The notes beneath the pieces were generated by a model, which was given only the letters and a program-made list of their open reading frames with translations, was not told where the DNA came from and ran no database searches. DNA of 21,287 nucleotides, taken from positions 1 through 21,287 of IMG/VR virus record IMGVR_UViG_3300007619_000014; one strand, written 5' to 3'. This DNA is from a virus. This document shows positions 9,901 through 17,174 of the stretch, one piece after another; position 1 is the first letter of the stretch; each line of letters opens with the position of its first letter. Both the position numbers and the translations under genes were made by a program.

Positions 9901-10514
9901 CCATTATTTGAACCAGAAACTTTTTGTAATATAACTGAATCGTGATTCGTTTCTGCCGGAACAAACAATTGCATTTCAAACGAAATTGAACCAAGTCCAG
10001 GATCAAGAATGCTTTCTCCTGTTATTTTTGAAGAGAAATTTGGAAATTCAGAACCGGCAAAATCTTTTACCTGAATAAATGTTCCCGAAATATCCGTAGG
10101 ACTTGTAGTTGTTCCAGAAAAGAATAAATAACCTATATTTTTACTAAAATTATCATATATGTAGTTTTTTTCAAATCCAGTAAGGCTATCTAAAAATCTT
10201 TCAACCTCTTTTCTTGTTCCGTCAAATGGATATTCATTAATAATTCTATGAAATGCAATGTTTACATTAACTTCAGCCGATTGGAAAAAAGTATGATTTT
10301 CAAATTTGCTCCAATCCAAATTAATTTGTTGAGTTGATTTAAGTCCTGTTTCTGGAGGATCATACCGAAATGATGCTGTTGACTCAATGTTTCTTGTTGA
10401 TAACTGTTCAAAGTTAAGTCTTTTAGACGGAGAATTCCCGTCTATCACACCCCGTACCACATTAGGGCGAAATAGTCTTGGCTTATTAAATCTAAGTGTG
10501 TTATCATTTGTCAT
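6936..10514 (-). CDS. Baseplate wedge protein, gpI/gp7-like core with LamG-like domains
   Basis: A 1192-residue protein. Residues about 165-350 look like a LamG/concanavalin A-like domain (GQFNHVVATFNR, LQLYVG, then ALDELRVWHDIRT and LKLYYKFNE). Residues about 488-612 resemble the tail protein I family: PDQFLTLLARARGVDLP, then NEVWRRILINLNDIISSKGT and VKSFLRTIGIDP, which parallels the P2 gpI pattern of an N-x-x-x-L-x-x-x-K-G-T helix pair. Residues about 650-950 hold a second LamG-like region (GHIRFWSKGLLLSEWKEHVR). The C-terminus (about 1090-1192) is helical, then FIEALLPNRSKFNGVNFVVE. T4 gp7 (1032 residues) is the established wedge counterpart of gpI. Placement after gp6/J supports a gp7-like wedge role; the LamG-like domains suggest a carbohydrate- or fibre-contacting surface. 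Its ATG overlaps the upstream stop by one base (TAATG). Confidence 0.75.
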   Translation of the reverse strand: MTNDNTLRFNKPRLFRPNVVRGVIDGNSPSKRLNFEQLSTRNIESTASFRYDPPETGLKSTQQINLDWSKFENHTFFQSAEVNVNIAFHRIINEYPFDGTRKEVERFLDSLTGFEKNYIYDNFSKNIGYLFFSGTTTSPTDISGTFIQVKDFAGSEFPNFSSKITGESILDPGLGSISFEMQLFVPAETNHDSVILQKVSGSNNGISLLLTGSTSTSLGKVLFSVSSGSTLLETSASITKGQFNHVVATFNRKSSVNKLQLYVGESLKDETTGSMAFGTIDFTVSPFLIGSGVAVSSQAQGGTTFTPVATLSGALDELRVWHDIRTIDQQKSHAKKGIFQTPELKLYYKFNEPSGTLGVSADDSTNRVVIDSSGNSLHSKISESGFSFGLRNTGSINNPMTGELLEFSPVLFPLYSPTVDFNSDLLTSASRYDDLNPNIITKLIPPHYFEEGKDDSAFSTEDGSIIDAYTGQNIPGSGKLGEGQVLSEFLYVWAKFWDELKIYADAFSKLFTVDYNKNNTVPDQFLTLLARARGVDLPNLFSGADLEQFIDGDDLGVDYGSSQQTLQQIQNEVWRRILINLNDIISSKGTVHSVKSFLRTIGIDPDATFRIREFGGPTRKGIVDSREIRTEVSTMLDMSGSSTVLSSSFLSSSRVEPGYPLPQGPIIKNVNDNSYPHGLSSNSSDGLFTSGSFTYEGIYRYPLTSNLVVSTQSLMRLCTTGSDGGFGGFPSIVANVIAISGSSPQIRAYLSNAHESGSLSGSSDFRIYGNDPPGQMLEMVLTGANIFDGNLWNVSFGRFRSDDSEDFLASTPARISSNLSSSYFLRAARSDRGEIAEEYVTNEFFLESTGSFNVLQDISSNYNSKGSFLLFGSQSMNSATTGLYLNNTSIATSSIVRTTDFDGLIGHIRFWSKGLLLSEWKEHVRNFKSLGVKDPYVHFNFTTEESGSFGRLRIDASTDQSTTASNASGLINVFDFSQNGLSLSGSGFLASTNVITPQTFYFSHISPKFDEASTTNKVRVRSYQDSGLVNNDIFAGIAPLYEIEPSEEPKDDVRFSMDFSIADSLDQDIINIFSTLDSFNEAIGSPELMFEQDYPKLENYRKIYFNRLTEKVNLKLFFEFFKWFDRNIGIFIEALLPNRSKFNGVNFVVESHMLERPRFRYLFLEQYLGQEKRHSQQGTILLQQIVGGIKRF

Positions 10515-12052
10515 TATTTAACTACTCTAAATCGTGCCCCAACTTTATTAGGTCCAAATTCTTGGGTAACTCCATTTTCGCTATATTGTATCTCAATTAC
10601 ATATACAGCCCCTATATCAAGACCACTCATTGGAACATCAAAATACATTCCTTTTGAATCTGTTGACATTAGTGTCGAATTATATGTAGTGTCAAAAGGA
10701 ATTATGACCTCATCACTATTTTCATCCCTTATTTGATAATGCATATTAGTGAATATTAAACTTGTTGCTTCTCTTGGTAATTTTGTTTTTATAACATCAT
10801 CTCTATTATCGCTTTGAGCAAAAACCCGAAATCTAACAGTTTCAGTAGCCGAATATTCTGGTCTCAAATTCGTAACAGACAATATTGTTTTAGTATTAAC
10901 ATTGGCAAAAGATGATCTTGATATACTTTTTATTACTAATGTTCCCGTGTGATAGCCCACGGTTCCGTCTAACGCCCCCCATATTACAGAGAACGTTCCA
11001 GAGCCTGCATTTAAAATCTCTGTCTTGAGCGAAGCAGTAGCCTCAGAAGATATTGCGAAACTTGAACTGTATACTCCACTAACAAAAGTAGCCCCAATAG
11101 AATGCTGTGAAGCTGTCATAATTTGTTGGAAATAAGTTCCTCTTGCCACAGAACCAGAAGTTATCGTTAATAACAATGAGTTGTTTCCGCTTATCTGGGT
11201 TAAATTTGAACCAGATAATATATTCGCAAGAACTCCTCTGTGGTTATTTCTTAAAAATAATGTTCCAGACAAATCAAAAAAGAAACTTTCGTGATGATCA
11301 TGTAAAGAATCGTCATATTTTACTAATATTCTTGGAGTTATTCTTGGGTTTGTACTATGTCTTGATGCAAATCTCTTAACGAATCTAGTTCTAGTGTCCT
11401 GTTCTTGCGTACCAGAAAATGAAATCCTAAAACCAAAATCTGGAATTTGATTAGTCAAAACCCCTGAAACTACCTTCGTTATATCTACTTCTAAATCTTC
11501 TTCTCCACTTGAAAAGGTTTGTGTAACAAATAAATTTTCCACTCCACTACCAAGATTTCCTGAATCTATAATATCTAAATCTGTAGAATCTAAACTACCA
11601 CTTTTATTAGCTCCTGCTTGACTCCACGTAACTGGTACTTGACCTGAAACCGATGCTGTTAGCCAATTTGCCGAATCTAAATCCCTAAACGAAGAAACAT
11701 CTCTTCCGATTCCCTCATCAAAAGATTTAGACAATGGAAATACTGCTAAAGTAAAATTTGATGGAGTAGTTTGACCACCAAATACATCCGTTAGCTTTAA
11801 AAAAGCCTTAAATGAAGTACTTGTAATATCAATTGAACTACCTGTCAGAGCCCTTAAGGGATTAAGATTAAAATGAACCAAAGCCCTTGTAACTTCTCTT
11901 GGTTCAGATGTTCCTGAGATCTCTTTCTCATCAAATAAATGATAAATGTCGATAGTTCCCGCTCTTCCTACGTTAGCGTCTGTTCTACGCTTTCCGTCAA
12001 AAATAGAATCAGTAATATAGGTATCTTTATCAGACTTGAGAATTAAGAACAT
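10514..12052 (-). CDS. DNRLRE-like beta protein in the baseplate block
   Basis: A 512-residue protein. The first 250 residues resemble a DNRLRE-type beta sandwich: KSDKDTYITDSIFDGKRRTD and NVGR near the start, a V-T-R-A-L-V-H-F-N-L strand, and a closing KRFASRHSTNPRITPRILVK. The C-terminal half is beta-rich with Ser/Thr turns and ends in an Ig-like or jelly-roll-like stretch (VYVIEIQYSENGVTQEFGPN). There is no signal peptide, membrane span or catalytic motif. It shares one base with the genes on both sides (TAATG at each junction), tying its synthesis to the gp6/J and gpI/gp7-like proteins. A structural wedge or fibre-adaptor role is inferred. DNRLRE domains are best known from bacterial surface proteins. 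Confidence 0.65.
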   Translation of the reverse strand: MFLILKSDKDTYITDSIFDGKRRTDANVGRAGTIDIYHLFDEKEISGTSEPREVTRALVHFNLNPLRALTGSSIDITSTSFKAFLKLTDVFGGQTTPSNFTLAVFPLSKSFDEGIGRDVSSFRDLDSANWLTASVSGQVPVTWSQAGANKSGSLDSTDLDIIDSGNLGSGVENLFVTQTFSSGEEDLEVDITKVVSGVLTNQIPDFGFRISFSGTQEQDTRTRFVKRFASRHSTNPRITPRILVKYDDSLHDHHESFFFDLSGTLFLRNNHRGVLANILSGSNLTQISGNNSLLLTITSGSVARGTYFQQIMTASQHSIGATFVSGVYSSSFAISSEATASLKTEILNAGSGTFSVIWGALDGTVGYHTGTLVIKSISRSSFANVNTKTILSVTNLRPEYSATETVRFRVFAQSDNRDDVIKTKLPREATSLIFTNMHYQIRDENSDEVIIPFDTTYNSTLMSTDSKGMYFDVPMSGLDIGAVYVIEIQYSENGVTQEFGPNKVGARFRVVK

Positions 12053-13896
12053 TAGACAGCACTCCCTATAATGTCAATATTGGGAAAACGAACTTCAAAA
12101 ATTGATCCTGGAGGACCAACAATCATTCCTTTTTTCATATTAGCGTCAACGTTAAACGTTACATCACTGTAAGAATTTCCATTTATTTCACCAACCAAAT
12201 TACGAAATTTAACATTCTCTACAGATAAAACCCCTGGATTATTGAAAATAATATTCCTTACATCATCAACATTTATTGGTTGATCAATTTGAAAATTAGT
12301 TATTTCAAAAAATTTCTTAAGTCTAGAAATTACATTACCAACGAGAACAGACTTATTTAGATTATGTTCAGAAACTATTCTAAATTCTACTTGAAGATTT
12401 ATAATTCTAGCATCTAAAATATCATAAGCATCACCTTGAATTCTAAATTCATTTAAGTACTTAGAAAGATTTTTTTTCAAAGAGTCTGGAGAGACAATAA
12501 GCTTTCTATCTGAATCTCTGCTAATAACATATAATATTGTAGAAAGAGGGTTCGCCGGATTATCTCTAACACCAGCCCTAAATACTCTTCCAAAACTTGA
12601 TGGCATAGTATAAACTCGAGCCAAAATATCTTCTCTAGTTACCATTCTTGATTGCGAATTTCTTGCTGAAGGTATTTGGGACTTTAATTCGTTTATTGTT
12701 GGTGCATTTTCTCCTCCGCGAGCATCGTCATTATTTTTTGTAGAAACACTGGCACGAACAGTTGAAGCAATACTTGACTCAACACCAGTTGGAAAGTCTA
12801 TTAATAGTCTGGTTGGAGTAGTAATTGATGTTGCAGGAACGTTGTGAGATAATCCGCCACCATATCTATACTGAACAGTAATTGTTGTATTTTGAGGAGA
12901 AACCCCTAAAGTTCTTGATTCTAACAACTTATTAGGATCAATAGAAAATCTTGAAAAAGTTGTTTTCCCAAATAAAGGTAAGGCAAATTCGCTTGGGTCA
13001 GGAATAATATCATTATCTAAACTTGATGCTTTTCCACCGCCAAATGTTAGTGTGGTTAGTCTTGTGTCAATATCCATTTGAGACGTAAATCTATATGGCG
13101 CAGGCTTTATCTCAAGAGACGATGGAACCAATTCATTATCGTTGTTTACGTTTACTGTGGCTCTAAAAACGGTGTCCTGACTAAGCGAACCAACCCTATA
13201 ATATTCATTATTGTCACTGTCTCTTACACTTATTATTTGAGTTATATCTTCTTCTCCAAGAGTAATTCTTCTAAATGAAACAAATGTATTCGGAATAACA
13301 AAAGATTCGGTTTTTGTAAAACCAGAAACCATCTGTCCTTTTTTGGACATTATAAGTGTTCCAGGAGTTCCGTCTGTATTTACGTCACCAAGAGCCAAAT
13401 CAGCCTTAAAACTACCGTCATCATTCTTATCGGAAAAGTCTAAATCTTCAACCAACTCAAACCTTGTACCATTATTGGCTTGTGCAATAGATCCTTGTTT
13501 TATTTTTGGAATAGCTGATTGTGTTGGTTGATAGGTTGTTCCAACCTTAGTTGCAGGAATTTCAACAAACCAAAGAACATCAACAACCGCTGGTGAATTT
13601 CCTGTTATTTCTACCCCTGCATCTCTTAGTTGAACTTCAATATTTTGTTTTTCTGTTGCTGTTTCCGGATATATCTCTCCTAGATTATGATCTGAATAGA
13701 ATGAAAAAACATCACCAACATGAGCAGCGAAATCAAGAAAAAGACCCCCAACTGAAACCTCAGAGAAATCTTTTATTCTGTCTCCATAGAAAGTCTTTGC
13801 ATAATTTAACAGATCTTTACGAAGAGCTTCTTGATCTTTATTGAGATATCTTCTCTGTCTAACTTGAATAGTTTCTTGTTTAGTATTTAGTCCCAT
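12052..13896 (-). CDS. Baseplate wedge protein, gp6/J family
   Basis: A 614-residue protein of the baseplate J / T4 gp6 family. The N-terminus has the gp6-type opening DLLNYAKTFYGDRIKDFSEV and GGLFLDFAAHVGDVFSFYSD, followed by a Pro/Val beta region. Residues about 385-560 hold the J core: GGENAPTINELKSQIPSARN, then SRMVTREDILARVYTMPSSFG, in line with the family pattern of Ala-Pro, Arg and V-T-x-E-D. A later helical and beta stretch (NVDDVRNIIFNNPGVLSV) matches the J C-terminus. T4 gp6 (660 residues) dimerises into the ring of baseplate wedges. The gene starts 6 nt after gp25 and overlaps the next start by one base, as expected for wedge partners. The length and motifs make this a confident call. 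Confidence 0.9.
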   Translation of the reverse strand: MGLNTKQETIQVRQRRYLNKDQEALRKDLLNYAKTFYGDRIKDFSEVSVGGLFLDFAAHVGDVFSFYSDHNLGEIYPETATEKQNIEVQLRDAGVEITGNSPAVVDVLWFVEIPATKVGTTYQPTQSAIPKIKQGSIAQANNGTRFELVEDLDFSDKNDDGSFKADLALGDVNTDGTPGTLIMSKKGQMVSGFTKTESFVIPNTFVSFRRITLGEEDITQIISVRDSDNNEYYRVGSLSQDTVFRATVNVNNDNELVPSSLEIKPAPYRFTSQMDIDTRLTTLTFGGGKASSLDNDIIPDPSEFALPLFGKTTFSRFSIDPNKLLESRTLGVSPQNTTITVQYRYGGGLSHNVPATSITTPTRLLIDFPTGVESSIASTVRASVSTKNNDDARGGENAPTINELKSQIPSARNSQSRMVTREDILARVYTMPSSFGRVFRAGVRDNPANPLSTILYVISRDSDRKLIVSPDSLKKNLSKYLNEFRIQGDAYDILDARIINLQVEFRIVSEHNLNKSVLVGNVISRLKKFFEITNFQIDQPINVDDVRNIIFNNPGVLSVENVKFRNLVGEINGNSYSDVTFNVDANMKKGMIVGPPGSIFEVRFPNIDIIGSAV

Positions 13897-13902
13897 TTAA
13901 TT

Positions 13903-14379
13903 TTATCCAGAAACGAAAAGGTTAGTTCTAACTGCTTGGTTTTTTAATGCTGCCTGGGGAACATCATAAAGTATATTTAACGTTACTATTGCAACATTCC
14001 CTACGTCATCTTCAGATATTTTTCTTTCCATTGATTTTAAAGTAATATATGGCATCCACTTAGAAACAGCATCTTTGATTCTAAAAGAAACTTCAGAATC
14101 AAATTCGTCCCTACTAAATTCAAATAATAATGGTCTAAGATTAGCCCCAAAATTATATCTCCCCAATCTTTCTCCCCAATTTGTAGCTAATAGATCCTTT
14201 AAATTTTGATTAATTTCACTTGATAAGGTGTGATTCATCTCCCAAATTTCATTATTCCCCAATCTCATTGGAGTTTTAACTCCGATTGGAACACGATTTA
14301 AAATTTCATCAGCTGTTTTTTTGGGTGCTGGTCGACTCCCAACGCTTTTAAAGTCTATTGTTGTAACTAGTTCAGCCAT
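13903..14379 (-). CDS. 25: Baseplate wedge protein gp25 (gpW/TssE family)
   Basis: A 158-residue member of the gp25 / P2 gpW / TssE family, which forms the core wedge bundle with gp6 and gp7 and nucleates the contractile sheath. The diagnostic region is residues 55-90: an N-x-x-L-L-x-T helix, WGERLGRYNFGANL, then RPLLFEF. The central Glu-Arg pair of GER is kept; the Pro that usually follows the second Arg is Tyr here. The C-terminal half (KDAVSKWMPYITLKSMERKI) is the expected helix and beta strands. It is a little longer than T4 gp25 (132 residues) because of an N-terminal extension of about 45 residues. Immediate linkage to gp6/J strengthens the call. Confidence 0.92.
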   Translation of the reverse strand: MAELVTTIDFKSVGSRPAPKKTADEILNRVPIGVKTPMRLGNNEIWEMNHTLSSEINQNLKDLLATNWGERLGRYNFGANLRPLLFEFSRDEFDSEVSFRIKDAVSKWMPYITLKSMERKISEDDVGNVAIVTLNILYDVPQAALKNQAVRTNLFVSG

Positions 14380-14398
14380 TGTTGTTATTAATTAGTAT

Positions 14399-15385
14399 CT
14401 ATACAAGATTTAGAGCGTCTGCCACACCCTTCGCCAATAACCCATCTCCCAAAAGCATACCCACCAAATCAACAGCCAACATAGCAACAACATTTTTAAT
14501 ATAAACCAAAAAAGCAGCAACAAAACTTAAAGCATTTTCTAAAGCAAACCCAACATCTGTCAAACAAGATAATAACAAGGAAACAACTACTCCAAAAATA
14601 AATGTGAATAATCCAAATGGTCCATTTTCAACTAAGTTTTGCACTAAGTCTGTTCCGCTAGCTATCAAAGTTGGAATGGCAACTAAAATTACTTTTGTAA
14701 AAAAACACTTGACAATATCAAATATATTGTAAACCCTTAAATCAGGCAAGTGTAAAGGAGGAGAAAGCCCAATTAGGTCAAATGGAAGTTCAGGAACCCG
14801 AATATTCGCTACAGGAACTCCAGAAATTGCAATATCTTCTAAAGTTATAGCAATATCGGGAGGAACTGGAAGATCCGGTATTTTTGGAAAAGAAACTGGA
14901 GAAACTAAATCTGGTAATTTTATTGCCAATTCTGCCAACAAATCAATGTCCGTAATATCTAAATCAAATAATGTAAAAATACCTGGCGGAGGTAATGGAA
15001 GAAGAATTTTGGGCAAAATATCACCAAATCCAATATCAGGTTTCAGATTTATACCTAAATCCAAAGCTATAGAGCTTGGGTCCATTATCGGAGCTAGAGG
15101 ACGAGATCCTTCTACGTCTAAAGCTTGAGCTGTTTTTTCAAATAATGTATCAATAAAAATTTTATGCCAAACCGTAAACGTCTCTCGGTGTTGTTCTATT
15201 GGTTGAATGTTGAATGGTGTAGAAAGTTGAGGGGATCCTTCAAATACCAAAATAGACGGAACGGGAAAATTAAGAGCACCAGAACCATTTAATAAAAGTA
15301 GATTAGTATCATTAACAAATCTTTCTCTAGCAGTTTGCGTTATTTTATTATTTTTTAAAACTCCAACTGAAGTCAAAATACCCAT
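14399..15385 (-). CDS. Proline-rich protein with hydrophobic C-terminal helices
   Basis: A 328-residue protein I do not recognise. Residues 1-105 look soluble. Residues about 108-215 are rich in Pro, Leu, Ile and Asp (ILPKILLPLPPPG, SFPKIPDLPVPPDI, LSPPLHLPDLR). Residues about 222-320 hold three to four hydrophobic segments able to span a membrane, such as TFIFGVVVSLLLSC and FVAAFLVYIKNVVAMLAV. There is no signal peptide. It lies between the gp5-like spike and gp25, where hub or tail-tip genes are expected, behind a 79-bp AT-rich gap in which I see no clear promoter or terminator. It uses TAG as stop. Possible roles are a tail protein delivered into the host membrane during infection, a hub component with buried helices, or a membrane protein unrelated to the tail. 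None is proven. Confidence 0.7.
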   Translation of the reverse strand: MGILTSVGVLKNNKITQTARERFVNDTNLLLLNGSGALNFPVPSILVFEGSPQLSTPFNIQPIEQHRETFTVWHKIFIDTLFEKTAQALDVEGSRPLAPIMDPSSIALDLGINLKPDIGFGDILPKILLPLPPPGIFTLFDLDITDIDLLAELAIKLPDLVSPVSFPKIPDLPVPPDIAITLEDIAISGVPVANIRVPELPFDLIGLSPPLHLPDLRVYNIFDIVKCFFTKVILVAIPTLIASGTDLVQNLVENGPFGLFTFIFGVVVSLLLSCLTDVGFALENALSFVAAFLVYIKNVVAMLAVDLVGMLLGDGLLAKGVADALNLV

Positions 15386-15464
15386 TATTAATATATATAA
15401 TACTATATTTTTTTAAAAATTAAAATTAAGTCTACCAACCAAAACTAATAAAAGAAATACAAAC

Positions 15465-16790
15465 TTATTCAATTAATACTTTTTTAGAAAATGTACCAGT
15501 ACTTCCTCCAATTCCAACCTGTCCGCCCATTGTACTCAATATACCTTGACCTAAAACTGTTCCACCTTGAGCTAAGGCAATATTTTGTACTAAAATAGCC
15601 TTATCAGCATTTTTGCCAAGCTTAATAATTCCATTATCTCCAGGAACAAAAATAATGTTTCCATCTGCCTTAATAATAACAGAAGCTCCATTTTCTTCTC
15701 CAACCCTTATTTTTAAATCTTCTCTACACTCTATTCTAGCTTGATTAGTTTTTAATACAATACACGGAGATTCTCCCGAAGTTCTATCTACTGTCGGAAT
15801 ATCAATTTCAAAATCATCATCAGCATTTCCATTCATTGACAAATAAATTCTACTTTTATCATTCTGAAAATTAGGATCCCCCTCTAATGGGTTGTCTTTG
15901 AAACCTCTCTTTTGAGGCACTTTTTCTGTTTCTAATAGTCCTCTCGTATTTTTTACAACTCTCGGTGAATTTTCTTTTGGTGTTTCCCTATCTTTCGGAA
16001 CGGAACCAACACCAACCACTAAATCTATAGCTCCACTAAATGCCTTAGGTGCGGTCGTAGCAGGACCATTTCTATCAGTACCTAAAACTATTCTTGAATT
16101 ATTTGATCCTTGTATAATTCTATCTCCTGGTCGTGGAGTATACCGTGGAACCGGTTCATTTACATGATATTGTGAAGCTTTAGCTTTTTTTACAATATTT
16201 TCAAAATCTTTTTCTCCCCCCAAAGTTCTAGAGTCATCATTCTCTCCGTCACCATTGGGGAACCCAGGTTTTTCTGTTAAATTCTGACCATCAAACCGTT
16301 CTGATGTTGGTCTTTTTATATTATCATCATATCTCCTGTCTCCGTGAGTATAATTCAAATCGTCAACATCATTCGGTTCTGCCAATCTACACATCCAAAA
16401 CCCTATTCTATTAGAGCGATATGGATCTGTATAAAACACTACTGCTTGTTCTCCTGGTTTAATTGGTTGAAGATCATATTGATTAAAAGGCATAAAAACA
16501 CTAGATTTATTGCTAGATCTTCCTGCTTCTCTCGTAACAATACGGGCAATAATGCTTTTTCTTGGCATTCTATCAACCATTTCTGGATTATCTACAGAAT
16601 TTCTAATTTCAGTTTTTTCTTCTTCAGACAAAAAGGCTGGATTCAATATTACGTCTTCAACAACAGCTATTGGAAATTGAGGAAGTGGAGTATTAGACCT
16701 AACTTCATTAATCTCTTCACCGATATCTTGTTGAACAACAAATGCTTGACGCATAGCTGGATATCCAGCATCATTTATACCGCCAACCAT
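15465..16790 (-). CDS. Baseplate hub/spike protein, gp5-like without lysozyme domain
   Basis: A 441-residue protein. Residues about 70-150 look like an OB-fold: ARIVTREAGR, then QPIKPGEQAVVFYTDPYRSN and RIGFWMCRL. Residues about 215-265 carry RYTPRPGDRIIQGSNNSRIV followed by LGTDRNG, a pattern seen in gp5 hub proteins of T4-like phages. Residues about 340-441 are short hydrophobic strands (CIVLKTNQARIECREDLKIR, GASVIIKADGNIIFVPGDNG) and a Gly-rich tail, fitting the triple-stranded beta-helix spike. T4 gp5 has a lysozyme domain between OB fold and spike. Here that space (about 150-215 and 265-310) is polar, low-complexity sequence with no lysozyme motif. The protein would be the trimeric membrane-puncturing spike; cell-wall digestion must come from elsewhere. 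Confidence 0.75.
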   Translation of the reverse strand: MVGGINDAGYPAMRQAFVVQQDIGEEINEVRSNTPLPQFPIAVVEDVILNPAFLSEEEKTEIRNSVDNPEMVDRMPRKSIIARIVTREAGRSSNKSSVFMPFNQYDLQPIKPGEQAVVFYTDPYRSNRIGFWMCRLAEPNDVDDLNYTHGDRRYDDNIKRPTSERFDGQNLTEKPGFPNGDGENDDSRTLGGEKDFENIVKKAKASQYHVNEPVPRYTPRPGDRIIQGSNNSRIVLGTDRNGPATTAPKAFSGAIDLVVGVGSVPKDRETPKENSPRVVKNTRGLLETEKVPQKRGFKDNPLEGDPNFQNDKSRIYLSMNGNADDDFEIDIPTVDRTSGESPCIVLKTNQARIECREDLKIRVGEENGASVIIKADGNIIFVPGDNGIIKLGKNADKAILVQNIALAQGGTVLGQGILSTMGGQVGIGGSTGTFSKKVLIE

Positions 16791-16793
16791 TTT

Positions 16794-17174
16794 TTATCCA
16801 GATCCCCTCTGAATCTCTTCAAAAATTTCGTCTTCATTTACAGTTTCTGACTTTTCTTTCGCCCTCTCTACTAAATCAGCTAATTTTATTAATTGATCGT
16901 TAGCTTTGGACATTCTTTCAATATATTTAGACAGCCTATCACCATGAATAGCATGGTCACTTGGGGTTTCTTTTACAATATTCCACAAATTATTAAAAAC
17001 CTCTAAAGCTAATCCTCTGTCTTGAAAAGCGTTTTGATAGATATCGGTCCACAGAATCTTTGTTTTGTCATCCAATTCACTAATTGAATCTAAAAGATCC
17101 TTGAATTGTTTTAATTTTCCACTCAATTCCTCTGACCAAAAATATTCACCTACATTAGAAGATCCCAAATTCAT
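16794..17174 (-). CDS. Small helical protein next to the sigma factor, unrecognised
   Basis: About 126 residues, predicted almost entirely helical, with heptad-like stretches (GKLKQFKDLLDSISELDDKT and LSKYIERMSKANDQLIKLA) and an acidic C-terminus (NEDEIFEEIQ). I chose ATG 17174-17172; a GTG one codon upstream (17177) is equally open. Purine-rich AAAAGGGAG precedes it and the reading overlaps the end of the gp55-like gene by 20 nt, so the two are translationally coupled. It is 3 nt upstream of the spike gene. I found no match in memory. A late-transcription partner of the sigma factor (T4 uses gp33) or a small tail or packaging component are both possible; no sequence motif supports one over the other. 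Confidence 0.6.
   Translation of the reverse strand: MNLGSSNVGEYFWSEELSGKLKQFKDLLDSISELDDKTKILWTDIYQNAFQDRGLALEVFNNLWNIVKETPSDHAIHGDRLSKYIERMSKANDQLIKLADLVERAKEKSETVNEDEIFEEIQRGSG

Noticed and set aside
15386-15464. 79-bp AT-rich gap considered as a promoter or terminator
   Set aside because: It has no stem with a T-tract and no convincing -10/-35 or late box on the minus strand.
16344-16850. 168-residue plus-strand open frame
   Set aside because: It is antisense to the spike gene, rich in Ile, Ser, Asn and Phe with no domain; a shadow of AT-rich coding DNA.
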